DNA from: Chthoniobacteraceae bacterium
GTDB lineage: Bacteria; Verrucomicrobiota; Verrucomicrobiia; Chthoniobacterales; Chthoniobacteraceae
DNA: 37,098 nt
Assembly (NCBI GenBank): GCA_947476255.1
Contig: CANJPY010000051.1
Span: 1-37,098 of the forward strand
Reading direction: 5' to 3'
Shown here: positions 8,400-17,700 of the stretch, in pieces
Layout: the number at the start of each line of letters is the position of its first letter
Numbering within the stretch: position 1 is the first letter of the stretch
Position numbers and translations under genes: made by a program
Notes under the pieces: model-generated
Told to the model about the DNA's origin: nothing
The model's input: only the letters and a program-made list of their open reading frames with translations
The model's database searches: none

Positions 8400-9176
8400 A
8401 TGAAACGACACACCCACCTTCTCGCCCTGGCCGCGCTCTGCAGCCTTTCCTCCCTCCAAGCGCAAAACGCCCAACCGGCCCAACCCGCGACGACCGCACC
8501 GGTCGCCCCCCTTCCCCCCCAGAAACCTGATGAAGCCGCGCCCAAAATGGACCAAAAAACGGGCGAACCGCAGGCTGGTTTCATCGGGGCCCACGTCCGT
8601 TTCGTAGATATCGCCAAGCAAAACACCGCAAAGGTGCTCTTTCTGGGCGACTCCATCACCGCCGGATGGGGCGGCCAAAAGGCCATCTGGGACGCTGCTT
8701 TCGGCCAATACAGCCCCGCAAATTTCGGCATTGGTGGCGACCGCACCCAGCATGTGCTCTGGCGCATCACCAATGGTGAGTTTGACGGCTTCACGCCAAA
8801 AACCGTCGTGCTCATGATCGGCACCAACAATTCCGGCTCAGACTCTGCTGAAGGCATCGCTGCGGGCGTGACTAAAATTGTGGAAACCCTCCGGCAAAAG
8901 TCTCCCTCCACCAAGGTGTTGCTTCTCGCCGTGTTTCCTCGCGGCGAAAAGGCGTCTCCGAATCCGGGCCGCGAAAAACTCGCGGCCGTCAACGCAAGCA
9001 TCGCCAAACTTGATGACGGTAAAAATGTGCATTTTCTGGATATCGGCGCCAAATTTCTCGAGGCAGACGGCTCTCTGAGCAAAGAGATCATGCCTGACTT
9101 TCTCCACCTTAGTGCCAAGGGTTATCAGATTTGGGCGGACGCCATCTCTCCCTCTCTGGCCAAGCTGATGGAATAG
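8400..9176 (+). CDS. Secreted SGNH/GDSL hydrolase
   Basis: 258 residues. A signal peptide (MKRHTHLLALAALCSLSSLQ, then AQ) is followed by a Pro/Ala/Gln-rich linker to about residue 50. All four SGNH blocks are present: GDSIT (nucleophile S85), the oxyanion glycine in GIGGDRT, GTNN (N143 or N144), and DFLHLSAKGY with the D233/H236 pair. The closest resemblance is to the acetylhydrolase group (platelet-activating-factor acetylhydrolase-like), which in this phylum often removes acetyl groups from polysaccharides. It probably acts in the periplasm or outside the cell as an esterase; the substrate is unknown. A C-rich leader, without a Shine-Dalgarno site, precedes the ATG. A damaged family member lies at 13680-14410. 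Confidence 0.9.
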   Translation: MKRHTHLLALAALCSLSSLQAQNAQPAQPATTAPVAPLPPQKPDEAAPKMDQKTGEPQAGFIGAHVRFVDIAKQNTAKVLFLGDSITAGWGGQKAIWDAAFGQYSPANFGIGGDRTQHVLWRITNGEFDGFTPKTVVLMIGTNNSGSDSAEGIAAGVTKIVETLRQKSPSTKVLLLAVFPRGEKASPNPGREKLAAVNASIAKLDDGKNVHFLDIGAKFLEADGSLSKEIMPDFLHLSAKGYQIWADAISPSLAKLME

Positions 9177-9286
9177 CGTCCACACTCCCTGCGAACCCAG
9201 TCGATGACGGAAAGCGCCAACACTCAGGGCGCTCTGAGCGCCTGTCGCGTTGAGAGCGCAAGCGGCACCCCTTGATAGGATCAAAA

Positions 9287-11647
9287 ATGAAACGCCCCTC
9301 CAAAGTCACCCCCCTCTTGCGCTGCGCTATCGCAGTCACCGCTTCCGTCGCGGCTCTCGCCCCCGTCGCGCAGACGGGTGCGGCAGAAGCGCCAGCCGCC
9401 CCCGGGACAAAACCCGCCCAAAACAAGCCTGCCCAAACCCCGAGTGTCCCGCCCGCCGTGACAGGCGCCGAAACCACCGGTCTAAGCGCCGTGTACTACC
9501 TCAGTCAGTTTGGAAAAGTAAACACGCCCCAGAACGCCCAAGCCGCCTTCGAAGCTGCTTCGGATGCAATCCAAGCCGCAGGTGGTGGACTTCTAATCAT
9601 TCCCACGGAAACCGTCGCTGGCTGGATTCCAAAAAATCAAGCCCAGCACGAAATCCGCATCCCCCCCGCGCCCGCTCCCGCGAAGGCTTGGAGGGAAGGG
9701 CCGGGGATGATGGTTTTTGACCCGCGCGGCAAACAACCCACGCTGCACCCCGCGCCGATCACGGGCCTCAACATCCGGCGCGTCCTCGACCTGCCCGAAG
9801 GGGAAAGCCTCCCGCACTGGAACTACAACCCGATGATTAACCTCGAGAACGTCATCGCCCGGGGGTCCACCAGTTACCATGACTGGCTGCAAGAGGACGT
9901 GGAGGCCGGCGAAAACGCGCGCTTCTATGTAGCCACTATTCGCGGTCTGTTTCCAGGCATGTTCATCAATGCCAACGGCTGGAGCACCGTCGAGCGCCTC
10001 TACGTCAAGGACCTCGGCTACGATCCGGCCAAGCGCGCCTGGTACATCGTCGCCGACACCACCAAGCCCTTTAAAAAAGGCATCCTGCTCTCCAATAAAA
10101 ACCACGCCAACATCCTCAAGATGGAAACGTCCTCGCACAACGAGAACCAGACGTTCGACATCCATTTGTTGCGAAAGAACTACTCCCAGGGCGACAACTA
10201 CCTCCTTGACGCACGCTTCCGCTACATGGGCGACGTCCATTCCACGGCTGGTGACGAAAACGGCGTCATCTACGCGGCCTTTATCCAAGCCGAACTCAAC
10301 GCCTTCAAGGGCACGGTAGACAAGTGGACTCCCAAAACCGGCGAACTCGTCTTTAAAGCGGGCTCCAACGTGCCCACACTGGGTTCCGGCCGGCCCATCC
10401 TCAACATGAACCCCAAAAAGTGGGTCACCGCCGGACACGCCTACGTTGTCCGTCCCGCCCAGTCCGAGGAAGACCCTCTCAATGATCCCGCAGCTTCGGT
10501 GTTCGAAGGCACGGTACGCCCCTCCAGTGTTGAGCCCAATAAACTTGGGATCAAAGGACTCCACGTCGGCGGCCTTATCCGCCTTTCCAAGGAAGCTCCC
10601 GTCACCACCGACTGCATTGGCCGCTACTTCGCCATCGATCAGGATGATGAATCTCCCAAAGGCACTCATGCCCGCCGCTGGTACCTGATTCACGACGTCA
10701 AAACCAACCCTGACGGAACCAAGGATATCGAAATTGTCCGGCACTGGTGGGGAGCCAAACCGGCCTCTTCCCCCACCCTTTACAATCCAGACAACTATTC
10801 GTACGACGGCCACTTGCGCCCGCTGCGCTACGCGGTCGTCCCAGGGGTCAACGCATACGAAGTCGCCAAGGCGCTGCCCGGGCCGGGCTCGAAGCCCATT
10901 CTGATGCTTGCGCCCGCCCCGTTTGCCGGCACCGAGGTCGACTTCGCCCCGTCCGACCCCATCGAACAAGCCATTGGACCGGACCCCTTTCACCCCCAAC
11001 CCTTCCGCAGTTGGACTTGGGATGAAGTGCCCGGCACCTTCCCTGCTTCCTTCTTTGACGTGCGCAATCTGGGCCAGATCCAGCGCCACTCCGTACTCGC
11101 CATAGGCGGCGGGTCCGGCATTCTTGCCGACGACAAAGCAAAACGCTGGAGCCATGCCCCCGTGTTTGACCGTTGGATCGACATCAAAGCCACTGCGCGC
11201 AATGGCATTGTCTTCGGCGCCGATGTGGAAGGTGCCGCGCTCCTCTTCCAGCAACCCAACGAACGCGCCCAACCCATCCAATGGGCTTATGGAGTGGAGG
11301 GCTCTCGCAAACGCGCCACCCTTTCCGTCTCTCCAACCGATGGCACTTTCAAGCTTGAGGGCGGCGGAGCGGAGATTCCCGGCGGACTTTCCAAATTGAG
11401 CGGCCTTTCCGGCTCCGAAACAAAAGCGCGCAACCTCCGAGGCATGGGCGTCCCCGTGCCATCGGGAGCCAAAGAGGTTCGCATCACTTTCGCCGCAGAA
11501 GAGGCCGACGACAAATACGCCGTCTTTGTGGAGGGCAACTGGATGAGCATGCACCAGATCGTGGAGCGCACTTCCAAGGGCTTTGCGGTTCGCTTCTCAG
11601 AGGGCGCGCCAGCCAATGCCTCTGTCGACTGGCTGCTCACTCGCTAG
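9287..11647 (+). CDS. Large secreted protein of unknown function
   Basis: About 786 residues. ATG 9287 is chosen because TAGGAT lies 6-8 bases upstream and it starts a signal peptide (MKRPSKVTPLLRCAIAVTAS, then an Ala-rich stretch ending GAAEA). After a Pro/Ala linker, residues about 65-105 (YYLSQFG, then QAAFEAASDAIQAAGGGLLI) resemble the opening coil of pectate-lyase-superfamily beta-helix proteins. No catalytic motif could be identified with confidence. The remainder is rich in beta strands, aromatic residues and His (RFRYMGDVHSTAGDENGVIY). The family is not recognised; a carbohydrate-binding or beta-helix surface protein is the best guess. It follows the SGNH hydrolase gene after 110 bases, so the two may act together on polysaccharide. 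Confidence 0.85.
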   Translation: MKRPSKVTPLLRCAIAVTASVAALAPVAQTGAAEAPAAPGTKPAQNKPAQTPSVPPAVTGAETTGLSAVYYLSQFGKVNTPQNAQAAFEAASDAIQAAGGGLLIIPTETVAGWIPKNQAQHEIRIPPAPAPAKAWREGPGMMVFDPRGKQPTLHPAPITGLNIRRVLDLPEGESLPHWNYNPMINLENVIARGSTSYHDWLQEDVEAGENARFYVATIRGLFPGMFINANGWSTVERLYVKDLGYDPAKRAWYIVADTTKPFKKGILLSNKNHANILKMETSSHNENQTFDIHLLRKNYSQGDNYLLDARFRYMGDVHSTAGDENGVIYAAFIQAELNAFKGTVDKWTPKTGELVFKAGSNVPTLGSGRPILNMNPKKWVTAGHAYVVRPAQSEEDPLNDPAASVFEGTVRPSSVEPNKLGIKGLHVGGLIRLSKEAPVTTDCIGRYFAIDQDDESPKGTHARRWYLIHDVKTNPDGTKDIEIVRHWWGAKPASSPTLYNPDNYSYDGHLRPLRYAVVPGVNAYEVAKALPGPGSKPILMLAPAPFAGTEVDFAPSDPIEQAIGPDPFHPQPFRSWTWDEVPGTFPASFFDVRNLGQIQRHSVLAIGGGSGILADDKAKRWSHAPVFDRWIDIKATARNGIVFGADVEGAALLFQQPNERAQPIQWAYGVEGSRKRATLSVSPTDGTFKLEGGGAEIPGGLSKLSGLSGSETKARNLRGMGVPVPSGAKEVRITFAAEEADDKYAVFVEGNWMSMHQIVERTSKGFAVRFSEGAPANASVDWLLTR

Positions 11648-12112
11648 CCGACCCGCGCTGCGGCCGAGAGGAATACCCATAAGATCTATTGGAGTTGGAC
11701 CAACGCTGCTTGCGTGTTTCATTCCAAATTCTAAAGGGCCCACTCCCGCCAAATAGAAGGCCGTTCGACTGCGACTGCCAGAGGCTTGGGGCTGGTGACC
11801 TCAACGGCCTCCGGCTTGCGCGTTGTTTCCAAAGGAGGAGTCACTTCTCCTTAAAGCAACGCAAATCCACGCAAGATTTAACCGACCACAGAGCCTTGCA
11901 AATCGCTCGCTTCAGCGCCTGCGAGGCGCTTCTAAAACACGCACGGAAGGGGATTCCCCCCTCTCCTGCAACCCGCTCCCGTACTAAACACTGACAAAAG
12001 CCATTCCTCTACCTTCGAAATTAGCAGGCAATTCCGCCAGTTCCCCCTCACTATGGAGGCACCTCCAACAGCCTCGTTCTCACATACCTCCCGCCCCTCT
12101 TCCTTCTCATCT
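11648..12112. other. Intergenic region without a convincing gene
   Basis: The 465 bases between the 786-residue protein and ruvX contain no reading frame with a credible start or composition. They hold an extended hairpin (11815-11875) and a perfect 7-bp stem with a 3-base loop, AGCGCCT-GCG-AGGCGCT (11914-11930), followed by TCTAAAA, possibly a weak terminator. The last 30 bases before ruvX are strongly C/T-rich. Confidence 0.6.
11815..11875 (+). other. Extended hairpin, possible structured RNA
   Basis: Nested complementary arms are visible: CTTGC (11815-11819) with GCAAG (11871-11875), GCGTTG (11820-11825) with CAACGC (11857-11862), and AAGGAG (11832-11837) with CTCCTT (11847-11852), closing on a 9-base loop. 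TTT and AAA can pair between the second and third stems. An 8-base bulge separates the outer two on the 3' side. It is too bulged for a standard terminator and has no T-run. It may be a small RNA, an mRNA processing site or a folded leader. Confidence 0.4.
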
Positions 12113-12535
12113 ATGAACCGCGCCCTAGGCATTGACCCCGGTGACGCCCGCATCGGGCTAGCCCTCTCCGACGAACTCCGCATGCTCGCCCACCCGCTGC
12201 AAAACGTCACCGCAGGAAAAGCCGCTCTCGCTCAAATTGTTGAGATCATCAACGCCAAGTCCGTCGACACCGTCATCGTCGGGTTGCCTAAAAACATGAA
12301 CGGCACCAAAGGCCCCGCCGCCCTCAAGGCCGAAGCCTTCGCCGAGGACCTGCGTAAACGCGTCCCGAAAATCAAGGTCGTCCTTTGGGACGAACGCATG
12401 ACCACCGTCGCCGCACAACGCGCACTTCACGACGCAGGACGCAACGCGAAACAAAGCCGCGCCGTGATTGATCAAGTCGCCGCACAACTCATCCTCCAAG
12501 GCTGGCTCGATGCCCAGAGCTTTCTGGCATCCTAG
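12113..12535 (+). CDS. ruvX: Pre-16S rRNA nuclease / RuvX (YqgF family)
   Basis: 140 residues, the typical YqgF length. It is an RNase H-like nuclease implicated in 16S rRNA 5' end maturation in the cytoplasm. Motifs: ALGIDPGDARIGLALSD with the first catalytic Asp, VGLPKNMNGTKGPAA, the glutamate in LWDERMTT, and the C-terminal acidic DQVAAQLILQGWLD. ATG 12113 is preferred over an in-frame ATG at 12053 because homology starts at MNRALGIDPG and the extra 20 residues are Ser/Pro/Thr-rich with no conserved character. A C/T-rich leader precedes this ATG. truA follows after 32 bases in the same direction, so the two RNA-processing genes may share a transcript. Confidence 0.93.
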   Translation: MNRALGIDPGDARIGLALSDELRMLAHPLQNVTAGKAALAQIVEIINAKSVDTVIVGLPKNMNGTKGPAALKAEAFAEDLRKRVPKIKVVLWDERMTTVAAQRALHDAGRNAKQSRAVIDQVAAQLILQGWLDAQSFLAS

Positions 12536-12567
12536 AAAACAACCCAGCTCTCCCTCGAACCTGCAGG

Positions 12568-13383
12568 ATGCCCACTCCCCAAACAGACCGTGTCCGCTTG
12601 CGCCTCCTTGTGGCCTACGATGGGGGCGCCTTTCAAGGCTGGCAAAGTCAGCCGTCCAGAAACACCGTTCAAGACGCCCTCGAAAAAGCGGTCGCTGGTC
12701 TCACAGGCCAACATTGTTGCGTTCATGGCTCCGGTCGCACGGACTCCGGAGTGCACGCACTCGGCCAAGTCGCTCATGTCGATGTCCCCGCCCAAAGACT
12801 CCCTCTTTCTGCCTGGGAGGGAGCCCTTAATGGACACCTCCCAAAGTCCGTCCGCGTGTTGCGCGCCTCAAAAGCCGCCCCTGGCTTCCACGCCAGATTT
12901 GACGCCACGGGGAAAATTTACGACTACCGCATCTCCAATACACGAAGTCTCCACCCCCTCGAAATCGGCCGAACCTGGCATGTCCCCTCGCCCATAGATC
13001 TTCCCCTTTTACGCACCGCGGCTGACCTCTTAACGGGCTGCCATGATTTCGCAGCGTTCGCCGCCAACCGGGGCAAACCTAACGAAAATACCGTCCGAAC
13101 CATCCATCGCATCGGCATTAAACAAACCAAAGGAATAATCACCCTGAGCTTCGAGGGTGATGGCTTTCTCTACCGAATGGTCCGCCTCCTCACCGGCACC
13201 ATGGTCCGTTTGGCTCAGGGAAAAGAATCTCTGAAATGGTTCGGCTCCTTTTTGGAAAAACCCGAACTCCGCCGCACCTCTTACTGCGCCCCGGCAGAGG
13301 GTCTCTTCTTAACGCGCGTGCTCTATACCCGCCCGAGACAGCCAAGTGAGCCAAACCCGCAGGGGTGGTTTTCGAAGTCATAA
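12568..13383 (+). CDS. truA: tRNA pseudouridine(38-40) synthase TruA
   Basis: 271 residues, normal for TruA. It isomerises uridines 38, 39 and 40 in the anticodon arm of many tRNAs. The N terminus has the family's AYDGGAFQGWQSQ. The catalytic aspartate is D59 in GSGRTDSGVHALGQ. Later family segments include KIYDYRI, DFAAFAA and the C-terminal FLYRMVRLLTGTMV. It ends upstream of tRNA-His, with a C/T-rich AT-containing stretch and small hairpins between. The 5' neighbour ruvX is also an RNA-maturation gene. Confidence 0.95.
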   Translation: MPTPQTDRVRLRLLVAYDGGAFQGWQSQPSRNTVQDALEKAVAGLTGQHCCVHGSGRTDSGVHALGQVAHVDVPAQRLPLSAWEGALNGHLPKSVRVLRASKAAPGFHARFDATGKIYDYRISNTRSLHPLEIGRTWHVPSPIDLPLLRTAADLLTGCHDFAAFAANRGKPNENTVRTIHRIGIKQTKGIITLSFEGDGFLYRMVRLLTGTMVRLAQGKESLKWFGSFLEKPELRRTSYCAPAEGLFLTRVLYTRPRQPSEPNPQGWFSKS

Positions 13384-13462
13384 ACAGGTTTTTATAAAAA
13401 TCGGCCTCCAAACGAGCGCTGCAGCCAGGCCGCAAACCCGCTCCCAAGGAGCTGTATAAATT

Positions 13463-13508
13463 AAAGCGCGATAACGCTTTGCTTTTGAAAGCCCGTTTAT
13501 TTTTTTCA
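13463..13508 (+). terminator. Probable terminator after truA
   Basis: Two adjacent small hairpins, AAAGCG-CGATAA-CGCTTT (13463-13480) and GCTTT-TG-AAAGC (13481-13492), are followed by a T-rich run (13496-13506) containing seven consecutive T bases. This suits an intrinsic terminator for truA, though the stems are weak and not all GC-rich. Confidence 0.45.
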
Positions 13509-13549
13509 ACCCAATCGCACTCACACCTGACACTCGGACGTAAATTGGG

Positions 13550-13577
13550 TTGGCAACTCAATTCATCATGCTAGAGT
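13550..13577 (+). promoter_or_regulatory. Candidate sigma-70-type promoter for tRNA-His
   Basis: A -35-like TTGGCA (13550-13555) is separated by 16 bases from a -10-like TAGAGT (13572-13577). The expected start point falls 7-8 bases downstream, a few bases ahead of the tRNA at 13592. The placement is right for a tRNA gene with a very short leader; the -10 match is imperfect. Confidence 0.4.
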
Positions 13578-13591
13578 ACCGCCCCCAAAAT

Positions 13592-13667
13592 GGTGGCCGT
13601 AGCTCAATGGTAGAGCTCCAGATTGTGATTCTGGCTGTTGCGGGTTCGAGTCCCGTCGGTCACCCCA
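13592..13667 (+). tRNA. tRNA-His (anticodon GTG)
   Basis: A full cloverleaf can be folded. The acceptor stem pairs GTGGCCG with CGGTCAC (one G-U). The D arm is AGCTC-AATGGTA-GAGCT. The anticodon stem CCAGA/TCTGG encloses loop TTGTGAT, with GTG at 13625-13627. The T arm GCGGG-TTCGAGT-CCCGT is standard. The histidine-specific G at position -1 is encoded (13592) opposite discriminator C (13664), and the 3' CCA is encoded (13665-13667). Six Ts follow at once. A truncated hydrolase gene ends about 15-30 bases beyond its 3' end. Confidence 0.97.
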
Positions 13668-13679
13668 TTTTTTCAACCC

Positions 13680-14410
13680 CTGCACGGCCTGTAATTCCGG
13701 CCTTGCGCGCAGATTCTTCACGCACCAGACAACCCCGAGTGCTGCACTTTGGATCCCAGTCTCCCGTGAGAAGAACATGTTGTTGTGCCCTATCGCCAGG
13801 ATCACCAAGCGTGGCTTGATCTCGGGGCCTGACGAGCCCTGGGCTGCACCGTGATCCAGCCGCCGGTCTTGTCTCCGGCCACACCCACGTTAAGCGCCTT
13901 ACACTGCCCGAAAACACTGGTCCACGCGGCGTTGAACTTTTGCGGATACTGCGAATAGGGCGCGCTGATATCTATCCATTGCCAGGTGATGCTGTCGCCC
14001 ACCAGGAGGATGTCGACGTTGTTCCCGTTGTCGCGCTTGTACTGGTCCACAACCTTGACGAACTTCTCCTGCACTCCGACATACCAGTTGGGATTGCCGG
14101 ATCCTTCGGCGCTCGGGGTGTATGGAAGGAAGGATATCTTTTGCAAGCCGCTTTCGCTTCCGGGTCTGCGAGTGTGGGAGGCTTTGGCGATGAAATTGAG
14201 TTCCTCCGTTGTCAGAGGCCAGCCCGTGAGCTGGGGATCCAGTTTGCCCTCGTTATAGGGTGCATAGGGATAGTTCAACGTTAAAGCCGTTCCCATGCTC
14301 ATTAACGCGACGCCGGCCATGCCCGCGAGGAGATAACGCTTGAGAGAAATCCATCGATGGTGCAATGGGCTGTGGGCGTGAGCTGCAAGGTTTCTTTTCG
14401 ATGTTGTCAC
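13680..14410 (-). pseudogene. Broken SGNH/GDSL hydrolase gene (frameshift plus 3' truncation)
   Basis: From a GTG at 14410 the frame encodes a signal-anchor-like segment (RYLLAGMAGVALMSMGTALT), the nucleophile block ILLVGDSITWQW and the second block GVAGDKT, then runs out of homology and stops at 13802. In another minus frame the homology resumes as WRLDHG, then KPRLVILAIGHNNMFF (third block) and WCVKNLRA. Comparison with the intact hydrolase at 8400 places the break just after GDKT (about 13862-13867), where a residue run equivalent to QHVL and part of the Trp codon is missing. That fits a deletion of about 14 bases. The fourth block (Asp-x-x-His) is absent: coding similarity ends about 15-30 bases from the tRNA-His 3' end. 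It cannot make an active esterase. Confidence 0.8.
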
Positions 14411-14736
14411 TGTGCCTGAAAATATTTTTGTTGGAACTCCGATAAATAGTGGCGGGTAAAACCCAGCGGTGCGGCTGAGAAACTCGGGCGGGTCTTGTTA
14501 TGAATGGGTGAGTGTCGGCGCCCAAAGTGTGGACAATGTTTTTCCTGAAAACCGTTGCATTCACTCTTGACCACCTAATGCCGACACTTCTCCGTTAATA
14601 ATTTAAGCAGCCACGCACGCTCCATTCCGGATCGCGGGATGCCCGAAGACATCCAGTGTTCAAAAAAGCTGCGGACGCTAGCGCACGGGCTCGAGTCGCG
14701 TCGCTCACCCAACTTGCCAAGCACTACTCCGAGCCA
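14411..14736. other. Intergenic region upstream of the broken hydrolase and downstream of sbcC
   Basis: No gene is seen in these 326 bases. They contain a 9-bp inverted repeat, AGTGTCGGC (14511-14519) and GCCGACACT (14580-14588), with a small hairpin GTTTT-TCCTG-AAAAC between the arms. An 8-bp palindrome, CGCTAGCG (about 14686-14693), lies near a minus-strand T6 run (14664-14669) that could help to end the sbcC transcript, although no strong stem is adjacent. Confidence 0.5.
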
Positions 14737-17700
14737 TCACACTACGATTTTCGACGCGCCTCCCGTACAGCGCACCACACGAACTTGAACAGGAATGGCG
14801 TCAACCATCTCGCTCACATGCGAAATCACGCCCACCTTTCGTCCCTGCGATTCCAAGTGACTGAGCGCGTTCAAGGCCACACGAAGCGTCTCCGCATCGA
14901 GGCTTCCAAAGCCTTCATCAATGAACAAAGACTCGATTCGCAGACGGCTCGACGTCAGTGAAGCAAGCCCAAGGGCAAGCCCGAGCGACACCAGAAAAGA
15001 CTCACCGCCCGAAAGCGAGTGCACTGAACGCTGCTGCCCGTCCATGGCAAGGTCCTCCACCATCAAGTTAAGTGACTCCCGCAGACGTTCCAGGCGGTAA
15101 CGGCCAGAAAGCATCTTGAGCTGCACATTGGCATGCTTGAGCAAAATCTCTAGCGTCCACTGTTGGGCAATATTCCTGAACTTTGTGCCATCCGCAGAAC
15201 CAATCAGAGCGTTAAGTTTCTGCCACGGTGACCATAGCGCCTCCTGCTTCTCCAACCTTTGCCTCCATTCACCCGCCTGCCGGTTGCGCTCCTCGTCATT
15301 CACAACGACCGCCCGCTTCGCATCCGCCACCGCACCCGCAGCCTTGGTTTCCTCAATCAATCGAAGAACCTCTGCCCTGACTGCCTCATGGTCATCCAGA
15401 GTGGCTTTCGTTTTGAGGTGCTCATCGTATTGTTTACGCGTGGTTTCCTCCTGCCCGCGTGCACTGGCCAGTTTCGCCGCCGTATCGTCCAGTTTTCGCT
15501 GCTCCTGTTCCATCCACTGCGCCCCACGGTTCAGCCAGATGTCGACCTCTGTCCGGTTCGTTTCACGTCCCTCGCGCCCATGAAATTTTTGTAACCACTC
15601 GTCCATCTCAGCAGTTGCTCCGCGCAGTTTTTCCTCCAGAGCCTCAAACTGTTTTTGCTGGTCTTCCAAAAGTCCCCGCACCGTGCCGAGACCTTTCTCC
15701 ACCTCCGCCTGTTTCTTGCCTGCATCTTCTGCAGCTTTTGAAGCTTCTTCCAATTCCCCAGCCATCGTCTTCTCAAATTCCCTCACGGAGCACCCGCCCA
15801 AAAGTGCTGCACGCGCAGCCTTCTTTTCACTAAAATAGCCGCGCGCTTTTTTCTGCTCCTCTGCCCTTGCCAAGAGCGCTTTATAGGCTTCGCTTCTCGC
15901 ATGGTCCAACGGTTCGCGTTGTTCTATTTTTGCAGCCTCCCTCCGGCCCTCCCCGTCCAAAAGGCTCTTCGCGGTGTTCCATTCGCGGGACTGCGCTTCA
16001 TACCAAGCAACGTAGTCTTCAGTCTCGTTCTCGTAGTCGTATTCTTCCAATGCGACAGCTCCTTTCAAGCGAGTACCCGCCTCCCTTTTGAGCGCGATCA
16101 AGACAGGCGAAATCACCCCTAATGCAACGGCGTGCTCCCCATCCAATTCAGTCATTTCTTTCCGGATCCTTTCGCAGTTTGATCCGGCGTTTTCGCTTAA
16201 ATTCCGGGCGTCCCTCTCGGCCATTTCTGCCTGGAGAAGTCCATTCCTCTTTTTCTCAAAATCGGCCTGCGCGGCCTTCAGCGTTTTCTCAGCAACCAGC
16301 CGTTCCTGATCATTTCTATCAAGGGCCTTCAATCCCTCTGAAATTTCAGCCTGCCGGCGCGCCAAATCCAGCCTCTGCTGCTCTCCTCGCTTGCTCCAAA
16401 CCTCCAATGCCTGCGCCTCCTCGGGTTTGTATCCATCCAAGGTCTTCACCTGCTCTTCCAAGCTTTTCAAGCCCTTTCGTATTTCTTCTTCCTGCCTTTT
16501 GTACTCTCGTAAAAGAACATCCACACCTGAAAGTTCCGCCTGCCTTTTTCGTAAAATCGCATCTTTGGAAAGCGCGTCGGCTTTCAATGCCGCAAGAACT
16601 GCTTTCTCGGGCGAATGCTCACCATCCGCGTTTGGATGCTCTCGAGAACCACAAACCGGACACTCCCCTCCAGAAACCAACGCCGCTCGAAGCCGCAACG
16701 CATGTTCAGAAACTGCCGCCTCTGCCAGTTGCAGGCTCTCCTGCGCGCGCTCGAGGGCGTGCCGCGCCTCTGGTATCTGGTGATCACACAAATCCGCTTT
16801 TCTGCGAACCTCCGCCACAATTTCAATCTCCAGATTTGTGAGGGAAAGTTCGCACTTTTCACGCTCCTCGCGAAGATGCATTTGTGTGTCCAAATTTGTT
16901 TTCAACTCCTGCAGGGCGACTTGAGAAGCGATGGCGTTTCTGCGCGCCGACATGATGTTTTCCACGGGAAAAGATTCGACCGTTCCACGGGCCTCCTGCA
17001 GTGCTGTTTCCGAGGCTTTTGCCGCGGAGCGCACCCCAGGCAAGGTGGTTGATTTTTCCTGAAGCTGCCGAGCCGTCTCCGTCGCCTCCTTGGATGCCTT
17101 TCCCAGTTGAACCCGCAACTCGGTCTTCTTGGCGCGGCTTTTTGCTTCGGTCTTAAACCGTTCCAGCCAAACATCAACGTCCGGAGCGAAAACCTCAAAG
17201 CGGCTGACCTTTGAGAGTCGTTCCTGCAAAGCTTGCCTGGTCTCCTTTAATTTTTCCAAATCGACGTGGAGTAAGGAGAGTTCACGCTCCGCCTTTGAAA
17301 AGACGCCAAGGGCACTGGCATGCTCCTTGTCTGCAAGTGCGGCCGCAGCCTCCAGCGGAATCACCTCTCCATCCAGAAGGCGTGCGTTCACCACGTCTTC
17401 GGCGGCATTCTGCTGCCGCTTCACGACCTGCTCCAACGCGCTCGAAGACGCTGCGAAGAGCTTCCTTGTATCGTTCAACTTCCCCAAAGAGACGCCTTCC
17501 TCTTCCTTTAACTCCACCAGTCGTGCAGTAGCAAGCGCCAGCGCCGACTTCGCCCCCTGTTCCGCCGACCGCTTGGGACGGGCTTCGATGGAGGCATTCA
17601 CAATCCACTGCAATTCCTTCGCTCTAGGCTTGTCTGATTCCACCTGCTCCAGCCCCGCGCGGACTTTCGAAAGCGCCTCTTCCCACTCTTTTTTCCGACT

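Noticed and set aside
9593..11554. A 653-residue minus-strand open frame inside the large secreted protein gene.
   Set aside because: Long antisense frames are expected in GC-rich coding DNA. The plus strand has a signal peptide, an SD-like site and continuous protein-like composition; the minus product has none of these.
11689..11994. A 101-residue plus-strand frame in the gap before ruvX.
   Set aside because: No start signal, mixed composition, and it crosses strong hairpins; more likely non-coding.
13550..13819. An 89-residue plus-strand frame across the tRNA.
   Set aside because: It runs through the tRNA-His cloverleaf and the antisense of the broken hydrolase; no coding signal.
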